This document shows, piece by piece, positions 1-7,446 of a DNA stretch of 12,460 nucleotides. Location: NCBI GenBank assembly GCA_027038385.1, contig JALVXE010000028.1, positions 1 to 12,460 of the forward strand, read 5' to 3'. The notes beneath the pieces are model-generated. The model saw nothing but the letters and a program-made list of their open reading frames with translations. It searched no databases and was not told where the DNA came from. A program made the translations under genes and the position numbers. The DNA is from Thermotogaceae bacterium. Lineage in GTDB: Bacteria > Thermotogota > Thermotogae > Thermotogales > Thermotogaceae. Position 1 is the first letter of the stretch. Each line of letters begins with the position of its first letter.

Positions 1-1372
1 CTTTTATGGGTGCTGCTCGGCCTTTTCCTGTGTTCGGCTTCGGGGCTTCTGGGTGCTCAGATGGCTTGTCGTATTCTATGATCTCTGCCGCTTTTTTCAA
101 ACAAGCCTCGACGTTTCCACTGTGCTCGTGCATCTTCTGACCCATGGCGTTCGTGAGGCCCGGTTTGAGAAGGTTCTTCATCCTGAGTTCGAGCGGATCC
201 ATATCGAGTGTTTGAGCTATCTTGTCCATGTGTCTTTCAACCGCCCAGTGAAGTTCACCGTGTCCGAACCCTCTGAAAGCCCCTCCGACAAGGTGGTTGG
301 TGTAAACACCGTAGGAGTCAACCTTTATGTTCGGGACGTAGTACGGCCCGGGTGTTGTGTATCCAGCAGCCCTGACGACGTTAGTACCGTATTCAGCGTA
401 AGCACCACCGTCAAACACCATCATTTGCTCCCAAGCAAGGAGCTTCCCGTCTTTGGTGACCGCGGCCTTGACCTTGGCGTACATCCCTTGCCTGACGACC
501 GTTGCCATTATGTCCTCTTCCCTTGAATATATGAGCTTTATGTGCTTTCCGGGAACTTGCATCGCAAGGGCTATAACTATACCTTCCATGTTTATTCCGG
601 CTTTTCCGCCGAATCCCCCGCCGACATAAGGAGCTATCACCCTAACCTTGTGATGGGGAATTTTGAAAGCGTAGGATATCAAATGCCTCAGTGTATGGGG
701 TGACTGAGCACTCGACCAAACGGTGAGCTTTCCTTCAAAATCGTAGTAAGCTATCGCACCGTGAGGTTCAAGCGGGGCGTGGTATATCTGAGGAAGTGTG
801 TACTCCCCCTCAACTATTACGACATCATCCCTGCTCTTCGCATCTTCGAAAACCTTATCGACATCGCCTTTTCTCGTCTTGTGATGGTGAAATACGTTCT
901 TCTCGGGTTCTATGTTGTATATGGGAAGTCTGTCATAGCTTGCAAGATCTGGATGTATGAGAATTTCTCCCTTCATCGACTCGAGTGGATCAAATACAGC
1001 GGGAAGTGGTTCATATTCGACTTCTATGAGGTCGAGAGCCTTCATAGCGATCTCAAGGGAATCCGCCGCAACCGCGGCAACGGGCTCACCGACGTATCTA
1101 ACTCTATCTGTGGCGAATATCGGTCTGTCAACGAGGTATATACCCTGTCTGTAAGGGCACTCCTTTGAAGTTACAACAGCCCTGACTCCTTTGAGCTCTT
1201 TCGCCTTGGATACATCGAGTTTCTTTATCTTCGCATGCGGGTACGGACTCCTCAGAACCGCCGCATAAAGCATACCTGGAAAGAAGAGGTCCGTAACATA
1301 CTTCGCGGTTCCCGTAACCTTCTCGTAAGCGTCTACCCTCGGCATTGATTGACCAACGTATTTAAACCTCAT
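1..1372 (-). CDS. Molybdopterin-binding large subunit of a xanthine dehydrogenase-family hydroxylase (partial, C-terminus off the left edge)
   Basis: This is the catalytic subunit of a molybdenum hydroxylase; the family uses water-derived oxygen to hydroxylate N-heterocycles or aldehydes at a molybdenum-pterin centre. I translated about 457 codons from the ATG at 1372 with no stop before the edge; full family members are roughly 750-800 residues. The N-terminus carries the family start (RVDAYEKVTGTAKY, about 13-26). Later come HAPLEPHG (198-205), whose Glu matches the substrate-side Glu of xanthine dehydrogenases, GGGFGGK (251-257), and GGAFRGFG (363-370), whose Arg367 matches the substrate-binding Arg. 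The last motif is followed by HGE rather than the usual GPQ. The CO-dehydrogenase active loop (AYxCSFR) is absent, so this is not CoxL. The ATG overlaps the stop of the 2Fe-2S gene (ATGA). The C-terminal catalytic Glu lies outside the window. The substrate cannot be told. Confidence 0.92.
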   Translation of the reverse strand, partial: MRFKYVGQSMPRVDAYEKVTGTAKYVTDLFFPGMLYAAVLRSPYPHAKIKKLDVSKAKELKGVRAVVTSKECPYRQGIYLVDRPIFATDRVRYVGEPVAAVAADSLEIAMKALDLIEVEYEPLPAVFDPLESMKGEILIHPDLASYDRLPIYNIEPEKNVFHHHKTRKGDVDKVFEDAKSRDDVVIVEGEYTLPQIYHAPLEPHGAIAYYDFEGKLTVWSSAQSPHTLRHLISYAFKIPHHKVRVIAPYVGGGFGGKAGINMEGIVIALAMQVPGKHIKLIYSREEDIMATVVRQGMYAKVKAAVTKDGKLLAWEQMMVFDGGAYAEYGTNVVRAAGYTTPGPYYVPNIKVDSYGVYTNHLVGGAFRGFGHGELHWAVERHMDKIAQTLDMDPLELRMKNLLKPGLTNAMGQKMHEHSGNVEACLKKAAEIIEYDKPSEHPEAPKPNTGKGRAAPIK

Positions 1373-1839
1373 GATCTCGCCCCCATTTTCTCGGCGGCTT
1401 TCTTAACGGCTCTTATTATCGTGTCATACCCGGTACACCTACACAGGTTTCCGGAAAGGGCTTCAACGATCTCCTCTCTGCTCGGATTCGGATTTCTCTC
1501 AAGAAGTGCTTTCGTGGACATTAGGAATCCAGGAGTACAGAATCCACACTGGAAAGCGTTCTCCTCTATGAAAGCTTCCTGTATCGGGTGGAGTTTTCCA
1601 TCCTTCGTCAACCCCTCCACGGTAAGTATCTCCGCACCGTCAGCTTCCGGTGCCAGGATGAGACAAGAGTTCACCGGTTTCCCGTTGTATATTACCGTGC
1701 AAGCTCCACATTCTCCGTTACCACAACCTTCTTTCGGACCGGTTATAAAGAGTTTGTTCCTGAGAACGTCGAGGAGTGTTTCGTTAGGCTTGACATCGAC
1801 TTCCATCTCATCTCCGTTTATCGTGAACTTTATGACCAT
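1369..1839 (-). CDS. 2Fe-2S small subunit of a xanthine dehydrogenase-family molybdenum hydroxylase
   Basis: A cytoplasmic electron-transfer subunit of 156 residues, the usual length for the CoxS/XdhC-type small subunit. The N-terminal plant-ferredoxin-like domain (about 1-75) has Cys39, Cys44, Cys47 and Cys59 in the C-x4-C-x2-C-x11-C pattern. The C-terminal helical domain has QCGFC (Cys98, Cys101) and NLCRC (Cys133, Cys135) for the second cluster. All eight ligands are intact, and Gln97 is the residue that contacts the pterin cofactor in this family. By family knowledge, electrons pass from Mo through these two clusters to the FAD subunit. The ATG abuts the stop of the FAD gene (TGAATG). It is preceded by AGGAGGTG at 1846-1853, six bases away, which fixes the start. 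It belongs to the same operon as its two partner subunits. Confidence 0.96.
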   Translation of the reverse strand: MVIKFTINGDEMEVDVKPNETLLDVLRNKLFITGPKEGCGNGECGACTVIYNGKPVNSCLILAPEADGAEILTVEGLTKDGKLHPIQEAFIEENAFQCGFCTPGFLMSTKALLERNPNPSREEIVEALSGNLCRCTGYDTIIRAVKKAAEKMGARS

Positions 1840-2706
1840 TCAGCTCACCTCCTCGTAAAGGCCGAGCTCTCTGAGTATCTTCTTCGGCAGGACGTAGGCC
1901 ATCTCATACCTGTACTCTTTCGTACCTCTGGTGTCCGTTATCGGGCTGGTGTTCTTCTGCACGATCTTTGCAAACTCATCTACAACTTCTGGAGTGAGCT
2001 CTTTTCCCCTTATGAAGTCCTCCGCTTCGAAGACTCTTATAGGAGTTGGAGCCACCGATGCGAGGGCAATCCTTATGTCCCTCTTTCCATCGGGATCGAT
2101 GACCGTCAGAGCGACTCCTATCGTTGAGAGGTCGACCGCCTTGATTCTAGAGAGCTTGTAGTACATTCCAATGCTTGGCCCTTCATAGGGAACTATTATC
2201 GAATGTATGATCTCCCCCTGTTTGAGTATGTTCTTTCCAGGACCTGTGAAGAAATCCTTTAGCTCGACTGTCCTCTCCCCCTCTTTTGAAACCAACTTGA
2301 GCTTCGCGTTGTAGGTTAGAAGTGGTGGGACAGAATCGGCAGCTGGAGAGGAGTTTCCTATGTTTCCAGCGACCGTCGCTCTGTTTCTAGTCTGATACGC
2401 ACCGACCTTCTTTATCGCCTGGTAGAAGACTGGGTAGTTCTCCTTTACTTCCGGATGATCTTCTATCAACTCGTTCATGGTGACAGCCGCACCTATAACC
2501 ATCCCCTCTTCTTTTGAAAAGCTGAAGCTGTGAAGTTCTTCTATGGCTTTGAGATCCACTACCCCCTTTGGTTTGAGCCTTCTCGCTCTGAGTTTCACCA
2601 CGACATCAGTGCTACCAAGTATCGGGATCATTCCTTCTTCCGACAGGATGTCAAGGGCCTCTTCAAGGGTGGTAGGTCTGAAGTAGGAAAAATCGAGAGG
2701 GATCAT
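1840..2706 (-). CDS. FAD-binding medium subunit of a xanthine dehydrogenase-family molybdenum hydroxylase
   Basis: A 288-residue subunit that binds FAD and passes electrons from the iron-sulfur subunit to an acceptor (NAD or another carrier, not decidable here). The N-terminus (DFSYFRPTTLEEAL) is the typical opening of the FAD_binding_5 domain. ILGSTDVVVKLR (about 29-40) fits the first FAD loop. TVAGNIGNSSPAADSVPPLL (111-130) is the hallmark second FAD loop. The C-terminal third fits the CO_deh_flav_C domain. There is no extra cysteine-rich insert of the kind seen in 4-hydroxybenzoyl-CoA reductase, so no additional 4Fe-4S cluster is expected. It is the first gene of its operon: an extended -10 promoter lies about 40 bases upstream, and AGGGGTGA at 2711-2718 precedes the ATG by four bases. 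Confidence 0.95.
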   Translation of the reverse strand: MIPLDFSYFRPTTLEEALDILSEEGMIPILGSTDVVVKLRARRLKPKGVVDLKAIEELHSFSFSKEEGMVIGAAVTMNELIEDHPEVKENYPVFYQAIKKVGAYQTRNRATVAGNIGNSSPAADSVPPLLTYNAKLKLVSKEGERTVELKDFFTGPGKNILKQGEIIHSIIVPYEGPSIGMYYKLSRIKAVDLSTIGVALTVIDPDGKRDIRIALASVAPTPIRVFEAEDFIRGKELTPEVVDEFAKIVQKNTSPITDTRGTKEYRYEMAYVLPKKILRELGLYEEVS

Positions 2707-2745
2707 GAACTCACCCCTTTCTAAGGAAATTTACCTCGGTTTGCC

Positions 2746-2754
2746 ATTATAGCA
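2746..2754 (-). promoter_or_regulatory. Extended -10 promoter of the molybdenum hydroxylase operon
   Basis: The minus strand reads TGCTATAAT, a perfect TATAAT preceded by the TGn extension. No good -35 box lies at 16-18 bases. TTCTGT (2770-2775) is a poor match at 18 bases, and TTGTCA (2781-2786) is a 5/6 match but 29 bases away. The extended -10 is therefore probably the main recognition element. Transcription would start near 2739, giving a leader of about 33 bases before the ATG at 2706. Confidence 0.7.
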
Positions 2755-2756
2755 TC

Positions 2757-2766
2757 TCAGATCTGA
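2757..2766. promoter_or_regulatory. Perfect 10-bp palindrome upstream of the -10 box, candidate operator
   Basis: TCAGATCTGA is a perfect inverted repeat lying two bases upstream of the extended -10 element, inside what would be the spacer. That is a common position for a repressor site. No regulator gene is visible in the window, and a 10-bp palindrome can arise by chance, so the operator role is inference. Confidence 0.3.
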
Positions 2767-2784
2767 AAAACAGAAATTTTTGAC

Positions 2785-2809
2785 AAAAAAGCCGGCCTTC
2801 GCGGCCGAC
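2785..2809 (-). terminator. Strong intrinsic terminator after oppF
   Basis: On the minus strand GTCGGCC (2803-2809), a five-base loop (2798-2802) and GGCCGGC (2791-2797) form a 7-bp stem with one T-G pair, followed directly by six T residues (2785-2790). The stem begins at the base next to the oppF stop codon. It should end the flagellar/opp transcription unit just ahead of the hydroxylase promoter. Confidence 0.92.
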
Positions 2810-3982
2810 TCATGAATTCCATTTGAGTGATCCGGGAAAATGACAGGCCACGAAATGTCCCGGTTTTACTTCCACAAGCGGAGGTTCTTTCTCGGAACAT
2901 ATTTCTTTTGCCACAGGACATCTCGTGTGAAACCGGCAGCCCTTGGGCGGGTTTATCGGACTCGGAACATCACCCTGGAGTATGATCCTCTTCTTGTTCC
3001 TCTTATTGGGATCTGGTATCGGTATCGCGCTCATCAGGGCGACGGTATATGGGTGAAGTGGATTCTCAAAGAGTTCTTTCTTTGGAGCGAGCTCAACCAT
3101 CTTACCGAGGTACATAACGGCTATTCTATCGCTGACGTGCTTCACAACGGAAAGATCATGAGATATGAAAATGTAAGTTAACTTGTGCCTCTCCTGAAGC
3201 TCCTCCATCAGGTTTATTATCTGTGACCTTATCGAGACGTCCAGCGCCGCCACTGCTTCATCGGCTATAACCACCTTTGGCTGGAGGGCAAGTGCCCTCG
3301 CTATTCCTATCCTCTGGCGTTGGCCTCCAGAGAACTCGTGTGGAAACCTGTACATGTGCTCTGGAATAATTCCGACTCCCGTGAGAAGTTCGGAAACTCT
3401 CTTGATAACTTCCTCACCCTGAGCCAACCCGTGTGCTTTTATTCCCTCGGCGACTATGTTCTTCACCCTCATTCTAGGATCGAGTGAGCTGTAAGGATCT
3501 TGGAATATTATCTGAACGTTCCGTCTGAAACTCCTCCTCTTATCTGGTATGTTCGAGACGAGGTATCTGTAAAGTCCGGATCTTCCCTCTTTCAGGAATA
3601 TCTCGTAGTATTTTTTATCAACGCCGTCCAGTTCTTCAAGAGCTCCATCTTTCTTCTCTCTGTAGAGCTTTTCAAACCTATCGAGATAGGTCTTCTTTAT
3701 GTAGTTCCTCGCCCTCAGAGCTGGCATGAAATAATAAGTCGTATCTTCATCCTCCACGATTATCCTTCCAGATGTAGGTTCGTACAGCCGCAGGAGTGTC
3801 ATTCCCACTGTTGTCTTTCCACAACCGGATTCCCCAACGAGCCCAAGGGTTTCCCCTTCGTAGACTTCGAAAGACACGCCATCCACAGCCTTTACCCATC
3901 CCACGATCCTTCTGAAGACCCCTGCTCTTATCGGGAAGTGCTTCACCAGATTTTCGACTTTGAGCACCGTTTTTTTCTCCAT
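2810..3982 (-). CDS. oppF: Oligopeptide/dipeptide ABC transporter ATP-binding protein, OppF/DppF type, with an insert
   Basis: One of two ATPases that power the neighbouring permeases from the cytoplasmic side. The 390-residue protein is longer than the usual 320-330. Walker A is GESGCGKT (50-57), the Q-loop FQDPYSSLDP starts at 160, the signature is FSGGQRQR (217-224), Walker B is VVIADE (237-242) and the switch His is in ISHD (about 273-276). The residue after the Walker B Glu is Ala (DEAVAALD) instead of the common Pro, a variant I recall from other family members. Between the strand at SGRIIV (71-76) and the Q-loop there are some 55-60 extra, charged, helix-prone residues. The C-terminal oligo_HPY region carries Cys349, 355, 362 and 380, spaced as in OppD. 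The ATG at 3982 abuts the oppD stop and has GGAGGTG six bases upstream (3989-3995). It is last in the operon, followed directly by a terminator. Confidence 0.93.
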   Translation of the reverse strand: MEKKTVLKVENLVKHFPIRAGVFRRIVGWVKAVDGVSFEVYEGETLGLVGESGCGKTTVGMTLLRLYEPTSGRIIVEDEDTTYYFMPALRARNYIKKTYLDRFEKLYREKKDGALEELDGVDKKYYEIFLKEGRSGLYRYLVSNIPDKRRSFRRNVQIIFQDPYSSLDPRMRVKNIVAEGIKAHGLAQGEEVIKRVSELLTGVGIIPEHMYRFPHEFSGGQRQRIGIARALALQPKVVIADEAVAALDVSIRSQIINLMEELQERHKLTYIFISHDLSVVKHVSDRIAVMYLGKMVELAPKKELFENPLHPYTVALMSAIPIPDPNKRNKKRIILQGDVPSPINPPKGCRFHTRCPVAKEICSEKEPPLVEVKPGHFVACHFPGSLKWNS

Positions 3983-4981
3983 TCACTTCACCTCCAAACC
4001 TTCCAGCTTCTTCCAGAAGAAGCAGCGGCTGTAGTGATCTGGAAGGACCTCTACCATCTCTGGTTCCTCTTCTCTACACCTGTCCTCAGCAAACTCGCAC
4101 CTTGGATGAAATCTACAACCCGTTGGAAAATTCAGCGGATCTGGAACCGTCCCTGGAATGCTTTTGAGCTTTTCCTGCTCGACATCTAGTCTCGGAATCG
4201 ATGACAAAAGACCGTAAGTGTAAGGATGCCTCGGCCTTTTGAATATCTCGTGCACTTCTCCATACTCGACTATGTGTCCCGCGTACATGACGGCGACCCT
4301 GTCTGCTATCTCCGCTATAACCCCCATGTCGTGGGTTATCATTATCAGCGCCATTCCATACTCTTCCTGGAGCTCTTTCATCAAGTCCAGTATTTGAGCC
4401 TGTATCGTGACGTCAAGGGCGGTCGTAGGTTCGTCGGCTATCAGTATCGAGGGCCTGCATGATAGAGCCATGGCTATCATCGCCCTCTGTCTCATACCAC
4501 CGGAAAGCTGATGAGGATATTGGTCCACCCTCTTCTCAGGTTCGGGTATTCCGACCCTTCTCAGAAGGTCCACCGCCATTTCTCTAGCCTTTTTCTCATC
4601 AGCACCCTGGTGGAGCATTATAGCCTCCATTATCTGATCCCCTATAGTGTAGACGGGATTGAGTGCGACCATCGGTTCCTGGAATATCATCGCTATCTCA
4701 TTTCCCCTGATCTTTCTCATCTCATGCTCCGGGAGCTTGAGAAGATCCCTTCCTTTGAATATTATCTCCCCGCTCTCGATTTTTCCCTTCTCATCGAGAA
4801 GTCTCATTATCGACAAAGATGTGACGCTCTTTCCCGAACCGGATTCTCCAACTATGCCAAGTGTTTCACCAGGATAGAGCTCGAACGATACCCCATCAAC
4901 AGCTCTGACAACTCCATCTTCTGTGTAAAAATAGGTTTTCAGATTTTTCACCTGGAGTATCGGTTCTCTGTTCACACTCAT
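3983..4981 (-). CDS. oppD: Oligopeptide/dipeptide ABC transporter ATP-binding protein, OppD/DppD type
   Basis: Cytoplasmic ATPase, expected to pair with OppF. Numbered from the ATG at 4981 it has 332 residues, the normal length. Walker A is GESGSGKS (45-52), the Q-loop is IFQEPMVALNP (about 99-109), the signature LSGGMRQR (159-166), Walker B ILIADE (179-184) followed by PTTALD, and the switch His in ITHD (about 215-218). The C-terminal oligo_HPY domain has Cys289, 295, 302 and 320 (C-x5-C-x6-C-x17-C), the four-cysteine arrangement that binds an iron-sulfur cluster in studied relatives. The start is uncertain by a few codons: GTG at 4984, ATG at 4981 and GTG at 4975 are all possible behind GAGAGGG (4984-4990). 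The ATG overlaps the oppC stop by one base (TGATG), implying coupled translation. Confidence 0.94.
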   Translation of the reverse strand: MSVNREPILQVKNLKTYFYTEDGVVRAVDGVSFELYPGETLGIVGESGSGKSVTSLSIMRLLDEKGKIESGEIIFKGRDLLKLPEHEMRKIRGNEIAMIFQEPMVALNPVYTIGDQIMEAIMLHQGADEKKAREMAVDLLRRVGIPEPEKRVDQYPHQLSGGMRQRAMIAMALSCRPSILIADEPTTALDVTIQAQILDLMKELQEEYGMALIMITHDMGVIAEIADRVAVMYAGHIVEYGEVHEIFKRPRHPYTYGLLSSIPRLDVEQEKLKSIPGTVPDPLNFPTGCRFHPRCEFAEDRCREEEPEMVEVLPDHYSRCFFWKKLEGLEVK

Positions 4982-6384
4982 CACCCTCTCAACCTCGGAT
5001 CGAAGGTGTCTCTCAATGCATCACCCAGCAGATTCCAGGACAGAACGAACAAGACCATTGCGATCCCTGGGTAAGTTAACGCAAACCAGTACTTGAACGC
5101 CTCACCCTGAGCACCGAGTATCCAATCCCTCGAGTAGTTCAGTATCGATCCCCAATCGGCGTATCCAGTCGGAGCGCCGAGTCCCAAGAACGAGAGAGCT
5201 GCTGCGGTTATCACAAGAGATCCCATCCTCATAGAGGCCTGTATAACTACGGGAAAGATGGTGTTCGGTATGACATGTCTCATTATTATCAAAAAGTCCC
5301 TAACTCCCAGTGCTTTTGCCGCCAATATGTACTGTTCTTCTTTCACCTGGAGTATGTTTCCCCTTATAAGCCTCGCCGTTCCCATCCATCCGAATATGAT
5401 CATCGCTATCATCACCTTATTCAATCCAGTACCCAGGATAGTTGTTAGGACTATCGCAGCTACTAAGAAAGGTATCGACAGAAAGACATCCGTTATCCTC
5501 ATCAGGACTTCGTCTATCCATCCTCCATAGTACCCAGCTATAGATCCAACCACGAGTCCTATCAAGGTCCCGAAAAACGTCACTATTAAACCTATCCTGA
5601 AAGCTGTCCTTGTTCCCCAAACCACCCCGTACATTATGTCCCTTCCGTCTATCATTCCAAACGGATGATAGTCAACTGTCCTTATGGGATCTCTCTCTAT
5701 GTATTTCTTCTCCTTGAGCCATCTATAGATATCTTCTTTATCGACTTTGAAGAGTTTCGCCGCAGCCTCTTTCAGGTCTTCTATGCTCAGGTATTTAGAC
5801 GCGTAAAGGATTATTTTCACCATATCTCCTTTGCTCATCTTCTTAGGATCGAATGACTTCAAGAACTTCGCGAACCCACCGTCTATCCTCGCGGTTTCAG
5901 AACATATTATCTTGAAATCTTCCGGAAGATAGGAATTTATCAGGCTCTTTGGATCGGAAAATCCGTCCTTTTTCAATTCCGGAACCAATGTGAGGAGCTT
6001 TTTCCTGACCTGAGATTTGATCTTGTAAGATTTCGAGTAAGCTTCGCACAGATCTCCTGCTCTTGCTCTTCTCAGGATGTGCTCGACGACCGGGATGAGA
6101 TCCTCCTTCTTGGATTTGTAAAGCTGCTTCTTCATAGCCTTCGCTATGAACTCTTTCACGGCATCAGATCTCGAACTCGGAGGTATAGGCTCGGCCTTCC
6201 AAGTTATCTTGGGCATTATGTAAGGGTTGGACACCTTTCTAGATGGGTCCATCGGGTTTATGGGAGGTGCTATGACCGGCGCGAATGCGGCAACGAGTGT
6301 GAACATGATGAGAATGCTCACACCTATTATGGCCGAAGGGTTTCTCATGAACCTTCTGAGTGTCCTCTTCGTCTCCTGTCTCAT
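4981..6384 (-). CDS. oppC: Oligopeptide/dipeptide ABC transporter permease, OppC/DppC type, with a large extracytoplasmic insert
   Basis: Inner-membrane permease that forms the channel with OppB. Numbered from the ATG at 6384 it has 467 residues against about 300 for typical OppC. A basic N-terminus with RRFMRNPSAIIGV is the OppC_N signature, followed by TM1 (about 17-38). Residues about 70-235 are an extra, highly charged, mostly helical segment, then the family motif YHPFGMIDGRDI (about 239-250) resumes. The core has five further likely membrane segments and the EAA loop AAKALGVRDFLIIMRHVIPN (355-374), which contacts the ATPases. By family topology the insert is outside the cytoplasm. It holds the protein's only two cysteines (113 and 161). 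A GTG at 6393 would add three residues, but it lies inside the ribosome site GAGGTGA (6390-6396), so I prefer the ATG. Confidence 0.93.
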   Translation of the reverse strand: MRQETKRTLRRFMRNPSAIIGVSILIMFTLVAAFAPVIAPPINPMDPSRKVSNPYIMPKITWKAEPIPPSSRSDAVKEFIAKAMKKQLYKSKKEDLIPVVEHILRRARAGDLCEAYSKSYKIKSQVRKKLLTLVPELKKDGFSDPKSLINSYLPEDFKIICSETARIDGGFAKFLKSFDPKKMSKGDMVKIILYASKYLSIEDLKEAAAKLFKVDKEDIYRWLKEKKYIERDPIRTVDYHPFGMIDGRDIMYGVVWGTRTAFRIGLIVTFFGTLIGLVVGSIAGYYGGWIDEVLMRITDVFLSIPFLVAAIVLTTILGTGLNKVMIAMIIFGWMGTARLIRGNILQVKEEQYILAAKALGVRDFLIIMRHVIPNTIFPVVIQASMRMGSLVITAAALSFLGLGAPTGYADWGSILNYSRDWILGAQGEAFKYWFALTYPGIAMVLFVLSWNLLGDALRDTFDPRLRG

Positions 6385-6389
6385 CAGCC

Positions 6390-6396
6390 TCACCTC
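6390..6396 (-). promoter_or_regulatory. Ribosome binding site that decides the oppC start
   Basis: GAGGTGA ends five bases before the ATG at 6384. The competing GTG at 6393 falls inside this motif and has only a poorly placed GGGTGAG right against it. The site also overlaps the oppB stop (6395-6397), so oppB translation probably feeds oppC. Confidence 0.6.
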
Positions 6397-7432
6397 ACCC
6401 GAGTCTTATCCTTGGATCTATGACAGCGTATAGGACGTCGATTATCAGGTTTCCGAGAACCAGTATAGTCGAGTAGAACAAAGCACTTCCCATTATCGCG
6501 GCATAGTCAAGCTGAGTCGCTGCACTTGCCGTGAATCTTCCTAGACCCGTTCTGTTGAATATGACCTCGACTATTACCGTTCCGGCGAAGAGGTTTATGA
6601 CCATCGCACCCCCAACTGTAGTAACGGGTATCATCGCGTTTCTCTTCGCATGCTTGTTTATAACTACCCTCTCGTCGAGCCCTTTGGCTCTTGCTGTTCT
6701 TATGTACTCCTTGTTCAGAACCTCGAGCATGCTCGACCTGGTTATCCTCAAGAGATACGCCCACCAAAGCCAGGATATCGTCATTATCGGTCCTATCAGA
6801 TGTCTCAAGTCGTCCCAAAATATATCGAATCGTCCGTTCAGAAGAGAATCTATCGTGAGTATGTGAGTATAATGGTGAAACTGAGGACTCCTGACGATCT
6901 CATCTGCCCAAAGGCTCAGATTTCCAGGCGGGAGCCATCCGAGCCAACTGTAAAATACCATGAGAACGAATAGCCCGAAGACGAAATCCGGAAAAGACCA
7001 CCCGACGACAGCGAATATCCTTATGGCATGGTCTATGAATTTGTCACGGTGAACCGCGGCTACCATACCGAGCCATATACCTATTCCGACTACCGGGAAA
7101 ACGGCGTAGAGAGCGAGCTCAGCGGTGTAAGGTATCCTCTGAAGGAGCGCGTCCTTCACGGGCATCTTTCCAACGACGGACCATCCCAAATCTCCGTGAA
7201 GAACTCCGTTGAGCCATTTGGCGTATCTGACCACCATCGGATCGTTCAAGCCGTACTTTTCCTTCAGAGCTTCGAGTTCCTCATTGCTGAGCTTGTTGAA
7301 GGTGTTGGGATCGACGTAGGCTGCTAAAAGCTTGTCTGGTCCGAGAAGTTGCATCATGCCGAATATTATCAGGGTTATTCCGAATAGTATAAGAGGAAGA
7401 AGGAGCAACCTCCTTATGATATAAGCCGTCAA
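6395..7432 (-). CDS. oppB: Oligopeptide/dipeptide ABC transporter permease, OppB/DppB type
   Basis: Inner-membrane permease, 345 residues, the usual size. The N-terminus MTAYIIRRLLLLPLILFGIT is the classic basic-then-hydrophobic OppB start, with TM1 about 9-31. Further likely membrane segments lie near 104-126, 137-160, 213-233, 270-292 and 318-338. The extracytoplasmic loop after TM1 has the family segment with LHGDLGWSV (78-86). The EAA coupling loop is EYIRTARAKGL (242-252), and the C-terminus ends in the typical YAVIDPRIRLG. The start is TTG at 7432, supported by GGAGGTG seven bases upstream and by the family N-terminus. It is the first gene of the transporter group, 43 bases after the amidotransferase-like gene. 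No solute-binding protein gene sits beside it, so the substrate (peptide, or a sugar or other solute as in some thermophile homologues) is open. Confidence 0.95.
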   Translation of the reverse strand: MTAYIIRRLLLLPLILFGITLIIFGMMQLLGPDKLLAAYVDPNTFNKLSNEELEALKEKYGLNDPMVVRYAKWLNGVLHGDLGWSVVGKMPVKDALLQRIPYTAELALYAVFPVVGIGIWLGMVAAVHRDKFIDHAIRIFAVVGWSFPDFVFGLFVLMVFYSWLGWLPPGNLSLWADEIVRSPQFHHYTHILTIDSLLNGRFDIFWDDLRHLIGPIMTISWLWWAYLLRITRSSMLEVLNKEYIRTARAKGLDERVVINKHAKRNAMIPVTTVGGAMVINLFAGTVIVEVIFNRTGLGRFTASAATQLDYAAIMGSALFYSTILVLGNLIIDVLYAVIDPRIRLG

Positions 7433-7439
7433 CTTCTTT

Positions 7440-7446
7440 CACCTCC
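7440..7446 (-). promoter_or_regulatory. Strong ribosome binding site for the TTG start of oppB
   Basis: GGAGGTG with a seven-base spacer to the TTG at 7430-7432. The strong complementarity to the 16S 3' end compensates for the weak start codon and settles it, since no ATG or GTG lies nearby in frame. Confidence 0.85.

Noticed and set aside
1..2706. Aerobic carbon monoxide dehydrogenase (coxMSL)
   Set aside because: Subunit order and sizes fit, but the large subunit has GAFRGFG and GGGFGGK rather than the AYxCSFR active loop of true CoxL.
2746..2786. TTGTCA at 2781-2786 as the -35 box of the hydroxylase promoter
   Set aside because: The spacing to TATAAT is 29 bases, far outside the working range; the extended -10 is the better explanation.
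3500..4189. Long plus-strand open frame antisense to oppF/oppD (also 4511-5074 and 1588-2127)
   Set aside because: They lie wholly opposite well-supported genes, show no recognisable domain and have low-complexity, phenylalanine/serine/histidine-rich translations typical of antisense frames.
6384..6393. GTG at 6393 as the oppC start
   Set aside because: It lies inside the ribosome site that serves the ATG at 6384 and has no well-spaced site of its own; the difference is only three residues.
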